Shown: one piece after another, positions 59,439 through 64,000 of the stretch
Position numbering within the stretch: position 1 is the first letter of the stretch
Layout: each line of letters opens with the position of its first letter
From: Epilithonimonas xixisoli
GTDB taxonomy: Bacteria; Bacteroidota; Bacteroidia; Flavobacteriales; Weeksellaceae
NCBI RefSeq assembly: GCF_004365655.1
Contig: NZ_SOEO01000001.1
Location: forward strand, 558,001-622,000
DNA length: 64,000 nt
Direction of reading: 5' to 3'
Position numbers and translations under genes: made by a program
The notes under the pieces: generated by a model
The model's database searches: none
What the model was told of the DNA's origin: nothing
What the model saw: only the letters and a program-made list of their open reading frames with translations

Positions 59439-61805
59439 CTACTTCACACTCTCATTATAATAATTGATTTGATCATTTTTATCAAAACTAATAATGGTGA
59501 TTTCTCGATTATTCGCACTTTCATTGTTGAAGAAAGTAACGTTTGAACTTGCTTTTGGATTCCAGTATAAAACTTCACGAGTATCATTAATCAATGATTT
59601 GTATTTTGCTTGAGAATAATCGATTATTTTAAAATTATCTACTTTGTCATAAGCTTTGATTTCTATTTTGTTGCTGATGTTTTTACTTTTCTGTTCTTTA
59701 ATTGTACTTCCTGTTCGTGTAAAAATTGCGACTGCGTTCGGAACTAATCCATAATCTTTGAATATTTTTACCATTGCAACGTCGCTTACAGAAAGAGAAC
59801 TGACGGCTTCAATGTCAACTTTCGTTTCATTTAAATAAATACCAGCTCTACCGCCACGGATGTAAGGAACGAGATTTCCTGAATTATCGCTTTGAAAGGT
59901 CAATCCTCCCGCTCTGCCCTGTAGCCATTGCATAATATTGGAGTATGATTGTGCGTCTTCATTTTCGTTAACGAGGTCTAAAACCGTGGCATTCATACTG
60001 GAGAACATTCCGGAAGTTATTTCATCATTCAATTTCTTTTTGGCGTCGCTTTTTCTCTTTATTATTTTTACTTCTTCAATCTGTGTTTCTTCTTGATTGA
60101 TTTTTTCATTGTTCTGTGCGTTTGCCAGAGCTTTTTCTATTGCCATCGGTAAAATGTAGTTTTCATCAATTTCTTTCAGCTCATATTTGGTTTTTGGAAA
60201 ATTAAATTTTGAAATGTTGTTTTCAATCAGAAGTTTGAGTTTTAATGTTAAGTTTACCTGTTGCTTGTCATTTGTGTTCAGAAAATAATTGACAAAATAA
60301 GAATCTTCAAAATTAAGGTTGTTGATGAACAAATCACCATTGCTATCCGTTGTAAACTGTTCCAAAAGCGGTTCTCCATCGTCATTTTTGAAAACCAAAT
60401 TCACCAGCGTATTGGGCAACGGTCGGCTGTTGAGCGCAAGCCGTGCTTTGTAGGAAATGAACTCGTTGTCAGCCAAATTATATTTGATTGTAGGTTTTTG
60501 ACCAGCCATCAATTTAGTCCAGTCAAATCGTTTCCAATTTTCTGAGATTAAAAGCGCATCCAATGCTTCTGGATTTGCATCTTTAGAAAAATATTGAGCC
60601 GGATTTTTTATCGGATTTTTAAAATCTTCGGTGAGATACAAACTGCTGAGGATATTTTCTTTTGAAGCAGGATTAGTATCAGTCAAATCTTTTACAACGA
60701 CTGTGTAATTTTCATTGCCAGGATTTTGTTTAATTTCAAAGCTGTTGAGAGCTCTCGGATCATTGTTGAATTTTGAATTTTCTAAGACGATAGGATTTGT
60801 TGAATTTTGATTTAAAAAACAAAGTCTCTGCGCCACAAGATTTTCTTTGTCATCAAACAGCGAAATCTGCATCACTCCATTTTGCCCGATTTCTTTTGTT
60901 GGAATCAAGCTTGAAATTTTTGGATTGGCAGATTTGATTTTCGCTTTGTACGCCAATTGATTGTTAAGGGTTCCAACGACGGTGTAATTTTGGACGTTTT
61001 TTTCTAAATTAATTGCAGCGATTGTATATCTGATTCCAGATATTTCAGAATTGATTTTCAGATTTAAACCTTGATTTGTAACTGTTTGCAAAGTAGTGAT
61101 TTGACTATTCCCTTCACCATCTTCAACCACAACTTTGTAAGTTTTCCCAAACTTTGGCGTTATCGAAAATAAAGCGACATTTTCATCAAGCGATTTGAAA
61201 GTTTGAATTTTATGATCCGGAAATTCAGAATCTATGACATAACCGTTCCAATTCTTCATCGATTTCCCTTGAGTTAATAATCTCACCGCAACTTTCGTAG
61301 AAACTTGATCTACAAATATTCCACCTTCTGGAAATGCTTCAATTGTCCATTTTGAGTTTTCTGATAAAACTATTTTTTTCTTCGAAGTTGGATTGTAAAT
61401 CGGAATTGGTTTGATGAAATTCCATTCGATGTCAAAGTTTGCCATCCAATTCGTATAGGCTCGAACAAAATAAACATCTTCATTCAAAGTTTTGTTTAGA
61501 TTAAATGTTCCGGAAGCTTTACCATCATTAATCAGAATTGTTTTTTTATCAATCAGATTTTTACTTTGATCGTACAATTCTACAAACATCGTTTTCGAAA
61601 TTGCAGACCGACTATATCCCTCAAAAACAAAAGATTGAAAAAAGATTTGATCACCGGCAACGTATTGATCTTTGTCAAATAAGATATAAACCTTCTCTTG
61701 TGAATAATTTTTTTCAAGATTATCTATCGCGCGATCCAATTTACTTTGAGCATCAACGATTAAAAAACAGAAGACCAATAGCATTGCAGTAAAAATTCCT
61801 TTCAT
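59439..61805 (-). CDS. Exported MG2-like protein with a TonB-receptor plug-like domain
   Basis: The 788-residue protein has a signal peptide (to about residue 19). Macroglobulin-type beta domains follow (VYILFDKDQYVAGDQIFFQSFVF; YFVRAYTNWM), then a charged linker. A plug-like region follows (MNATVLDLVNENEDAQSYSN; LQGRAGGLTFQ; VPYIRGGRAGIYLNE; VAMVKIFKDYG). There is no barrel: the chain ends about 80 residues later. A paralogue is encoded at 62860-64000. It may act with separate receptors or as a surface scaffold; the function is not known. Confidence 0.8.
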   Translation of the reverse strand: MKGIFTAMLLVFCFLIVDAQSKLDRAIDNLEKNYSQEKVYILFDKDQYVAGDQIFFQSFVFEGYSRSAISKTMFVELYDQSKNLIDKKTILINDGKASGTFNLNKTLNEDVYFVRAYTNWMANFDIEWNFIKPIPIYNPTSKKKIVLSENSKWTIEAFPEGGIFVDQVSTKVAVRLLTQGKSMKNWNGYVIDSEFPDHKIQTFKSLDENVALFSITPKFGKTYKVVVEDGEGNSQITTLQTVTNQGLNLKINSEISGIRYTIAAINLEKNVQNYTVVGTLNNQLAYKAKIKSANPKISSLIPTKEIGQNGVMQISLFDDKENLVAQRLCFLNQNSTNPIVLENSKFNNDPRALNSFEIKQNPGNENYTVVVKDLTDTNPASKENILSSLYLTEDFKNPIKNPAQYFSKDANPEALDALLISENWKRFDWTKLMAGQKPTIKYNLADNEFISYKARLALNSRPLPNTLVNLVFKNDDGEPLLEQFTTDSNGDLFINNLNFEDSYFVNYFLNTNDKQQVNLTLKLKLLIENNISKFNFPKTKYELKEIDENYILPMAIEKALANAQNNEKINQEETQIEEVKIIKRKSDAKKKLNDEITSGMFSSMNATVLDLVNENEDAQSYSNIMQWLQGRAGGLTFQSDNSGNLVPYIRGGRAGIYLNETKVDIEAVSSLSVSDVAMVKIFKDYGLVPNAVAIFTRTGSTIKEQKSKNISNKIEIKAYDKVDNFKIIDYSQAKYKSLINDTREVLYWNPKASSNVTFFNNESANNREITIISFDKNDQINYYNESVK

Positions 61806-61877
61806 AAATAATCAATTATGATTGTTGAATCACGATGTAGTTTGAACTCATCAAGATATGAAGAATTTTAAAACAAA

Positions 61878-61903
61878 AAACAGCACTTTAAAAAATGCTG
61901 TTT
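61878..61903 (-). terminator. Hairpin at the end of the alpha/beta hydrolase gene
   Basis: AAACAGCA pairs with TGCTGTTT around a 10-base loop. On the minus strand it is followed by TTTTGTTTT. It lies 22 bp after the stop of the 61925-62752 gene. Confidence 0.65.
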
Positions 61904-61924
61904 AAAATATATAGTTAATTGATT

Positions 61925-62752
61925 TTAACCGTTAAGAAAATTGATTAAAATCTGATTCAATTCATCTGCGTGCGTCACATTCAAGCCGTGTGGTGCGCCT
62001 GAAATCACGTGGTATTGATTGTTAACGATTCCTTTAGCTGCTTGCTCTCCTGAAGTTTTGATTGGGACAATTTGATCTTCGTCACCGTGAACAATCAAAG
62101 TAGGAACTGTCACATTTTGAAGCTCTAGTCGGAAATCTGTGTTTGCCCAACTTTCTGCGGTTTTTACAGTGGCAATAGGAGATGCCTGCGACGCAATGCT
62201 CCAATCATAATCCAACTGTTTGGGACTTACCAATGGTGCGAATATTCCGTGATTGTAAAAATTTTTATGAAAACCTTCCAAGAAATTGACGCGGTCATAT
62301 TTTACATTTTTCAAGATCTCCTCCAAATCTACCGCAGGCACGCCGTCCGGATTGTCCTCTTTTTGTTTAACCAATGGAATGATCGACGCAATCAAAGCGA
62401 CTTTATCTACGTTGTCTGAACCGTAATTGGTCAGAAAACGAACCACTTCGCCACCGCCCATTGAGAATCCAACTAAAACCACATTTTGCAAATCCAATTG
62501 TGTGATGAGTTCTAGAAGATCATCGGCCAGTGAATTGTAATCATAATTGCCCAAAGTAGGCTGGGATTTTCCAAAACCTTTTCTGTCGTAAGTGATGACT
62601 CGATAGCCCGCTTCCAACAATGCAGGAACTTGCAGCTCCCAAGATTTGCCGCTCAATGGCCAGCCGTGAATCAGAATAATGGGTTGTCCACTACCAAAAT
62701 CCTCGTAGTAGAGGTTGAAATTTTTGTCTGTTTCTTTTGTGATGTAAGGCAT
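61925..62752 (-). CDS. Alpha/beta hydrolase (chloroperoxidase/esterase type)
   Basis: The 275-residue enzyme has IHGWPLSGKSWELQVPALLEAGYRVITYDRKGFGKS at its N-terminus. The nucleophile elbow is VGFSMGGGEVVRF (Ser near residue 97), the Asp in VHGDEDQIVP, and the His in SGAPHGLNVTHADE. This is the cofactor-free non-heme peroxidase/esterase class. It has no signal peptide. It lies between two paralogous plug-protein genes on the same strand and has its own terminator, so it may be independent. Confidence 0.9.
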   Translation of the reverse strand: MPYITKETDKNFNLYYEDFGSGQPIILIHGWPLSGKSWELQVPALLEAGYRVITYDRKGFGKSQPTLGNYDYNSLADDLLELITQLDLQNVVLVGFSMGGGEVVRFLTNYGSDNVDKVALIASIIPLVKQKEDNPDGVPAVDLEEILKNVKYDRVNFLEGFHKNFYNHGIFAPLVSPKQLDYDWSIASQASPIATVKTAESWANTDFRLELQNVTVPTLIVHGDEDQIVPIKTSGEQAAKGIVNNQYHVISGAPHGLNVTHADELNQILINFLNG

Positions 62753-62809
62753 AATCTTTTAATTTTTGATATTAATATTTGATTATAATTATCCAAACAT
62801 CAGACCACA

Positions 62810-62840
62810 AAAAAGACTTTCTTATTGGGAAAGTCCTTTA
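62810..62840 (-). terminator. Intrinsic terminator of the partial plug-protein gene
   Basis: AAAGACTTTC and GGAAAGTCCTTT pair with one mismatch, followed on the minus strand by a T run. It lies 20 bp after the stop of the gene that runs off the window. Confidence 0.7.
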
Positions 62841-62859
62841 GTTTTTTATTAATTTTCGA

Positions 62860-64000
62860 TTACTTCACTTCATTATAATAAAGAAGTCTGTCGTTTTTAT
62901 CAAAACTAATGATGATGATTTGGCGGTTTTTAGCATCGTCATTATTAAAAAATTTTGCTCTTGGCGCAAGCCCCGGCTCTTCTGACAGAGAAGGATTCCA
63001 ATACAAAGTTTCCCGCGTGTCTTTTGTAATTTTCTTGTAAGCATCGCTGGTAATATCTGGCAATTCGAATTCCACAGATTTGTCATAGCCTCTCAGCACC
63101 AGTTTGTTTACTTTTTCTTGATCTTTTCCTTTGTCTTCGTCAGACACCATATTTCCTCGTTTTGTGTAGATGGCAACTGCATTAGAAATCAAACCACCGT
63201 CTTTCAAAACTTTTACCATCGCAATGTTGCTTACGGGGATAGAATTAATCATACTCGCATCCACAGGCATCTCATCCAAAAATAAACTCGCTTGTGAACC
63301 ACGGATACTCGGAACCAGATTTCCTGATTGATCCATTTGGAAAGTAAGTCCAGCTGCACGTCCTTGTAACCATTGCAGAATGTTTTGCGAAGCTTGAGCG
63401 TCTTTGTTTTCATTCACGAGGTCAAAGATGGTGGCATTCATACTGTTGAATCTTCCGGTAGAAAGTTCTTTGTCCAGCTCTGCCTTTTTATCCACTTTTT
63501 TCGCGGTTACTTTCACTTCTTCAATCGCTGTTTCCTGGTCAAAATCTTTTAGGGCTTGCTGGTTCTTTCTATTTTGAAGGGATTTTGCAATCGCAGGATC
63601 TGTGGATGAATTTGCGGTAGCTTTTACAAGCGAATAATTGGTAGTCGGAAGTGTATTTCTGTAAGGAATATTTGTGATTAATGGTTGAAAAACAATATTC
63701 AGATTGTCCGATTCTGAAGTTTCTTTTTTGTCTTTATTAAGGTAATAAGAAACTGACAATGGCTCATCAAAATAGATATTGTCGAGATAAATAAATCCAT
63801 TGTTATCCGTTACTGCTGGCACAAAATTCTTTTCTGATTTTTCTGTTTTCAGCAAAAGATTGATGTTTTTGTTGGGTAAAAATCTGCCATTGTTTGTTAC
63901 TTTTCCTTTGAAAGAAAGATTCTTGTGAGGTTTGTAATTGAACTCTGGCGTTTTCCCAGCCAAGAGAGATTCCCAATCAAATCTTTTCCATTTTTCTGAG
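62860..64000 (-). CDS. MG2/plug-like exported protein, partial (5' end outside window)
   Basis: The frame is open to the window edge; the last bases encode SEKWKRFDWESLLAGKTPEF, which aligns with ENWKRFDWTKLMAGQKP in the paralogue at 59439. The visible 380 residues hold a beta domain, a linker with IEEVKVTAKK, and the plug-like part (MNATIFDLVNENKDAQASQN; LQGRAAGLTFQ; VPSIRGSQASLFLDE; IAMVKVLKDGG). The C-terminus (SFDKNDRLLYYNEVK) matches the paralogue's. No barrel follows. The TTG at 63963 is not the true start. Confidence 0.82.
   Translation of the reverse strand, partial: SEKWKRFDWESLLAGKTPEFNYKPHKNLSFKGKVTNNGRFLPNKNINLLLKTEKSEKNFVPAVTDNNGFIYLDNIYFDEPLSVSYYLNKDKKETSESDNLNIVFQPLITNIPYRNTLPTTNYSLVKATANSSTDPAIAKSLQNRKNQQALKDFDQETAIEEVKVTAKKVDKKAELDKELSTGRFNSMNATIFDLVNENKDAQASQNILQWLQGRAAGLTFQMDQSGNLVPSIRGSQASLFLDEMPVDASMINSIPVSNIAMVKVLKDGGLISNAVAIYTKRGNMVSDEDKGKDQEKVNKLVLRGYDKSVEFELPDITSDAYKKITKDTRETLYWNPSLSEEPGLAPRAKFFNNDDAKNRQIIIISFDKNDRLLYYNEVK

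Overview
The window is low-G+C DNA from a member of the Bacteroidota, most likely a Chryseobacterium/Epilithonimonas-type flavobacterium (Weeksellaceae). Three things point there. Several proteins carry type IX secretion C-terminal sorting domains (HxLYPNP-like start, Gly-Val-Tyr near the end). Many starts are preceded by the Bacteroidota -7 promoter box TAnnTTTG. The intergenic DNA is rich in small hairpin and 7-bp-period repeats. There are no rRNA or tRNA genes, insertion sequences, CRISPR arrays or phage modules that I can recognise.

Layout. 236-6110: a GT32-like sugar transferase, a run of small membrane or lipoproteins of unknown function, a DUF2461 protein and a T9SS cargo. 6194-9146: DNA repair glycosylase, dGTPase and LipB. 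9256-20734: a heme/iron acquisition locus. It holds a T9SS-secreted HmuY-like protein and a second T9SS cargo, divergent from a TonB receptor, a lipoprotein HmuY-like protein and HmuT-U-V; a methyltransferase, HmuS and a ChaN-like lipoprotein follow. 21364-29662: a two-component system followed by a TolC/adaptor/heavy-metal RND efflux pump. 30218-32261: an exported peptide-deformylase-like protein with an altered metal ligand, a DsbA-family thiol protein and a small membrane protein. 32487-40323: the complete tryptophan operon on the minus strand (trpE-G-D-C-F-B-A). Two unrelated genes sit inside it, and it is preceded by a leader peptide with three consecutive Trp codons and an attenuator. 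40760-42743: thioesterase, ArsC/Spx-like protein and a small exported protein. 42837-49303: a fatty-acid beta-oxidation operon headed by a MarR regulator with a 26-bp perfect palindrome at its own promoter. 49449-52777: thioredoxin-like lipoprotein plus FecCD-type ABC permease and ATPase, then a zeta-toxin-like kinase with a tiny overlapping gene. 52821-59402: flavodoxin-reductase-type oxidoreductase, SanA-like protein, repeat lipoprotein, uridine kinase, DivIC/FtsB-like protein, methylmalonyl-CoA mutase small subunit, RluB-type pseudouridine synthase and a hydrolase. 59439-64000: two paralogous exported proteins with a TonB-receptor plug-like domain but no barrel, separated by an alpha/beta hydrolase; the second runs off the window.

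The most striking signals outside ordinary genes are four. (1) A complete trp attenuator: leader peptide, protector, antiterminator and terminator can all be drawn. (2) 7-bp-period sequence arrays occur in several intergenic regions and even inside trpF, where they are translated into surface-loop residues and the N-terminus. (3) An S23/four-helix-bundle gene is wedged into the fad operon between inverted copies of such heptad repeats. (4) Identical promoter/operator layouts (TAnnTTTG followed directly by a 7-1-7 inverted repeat related to TTAGAATnATTCTAA) precede the heme genes and probably mark the iron regulator's site. All function assignments rest on motif recognition by eye; no database search was run.
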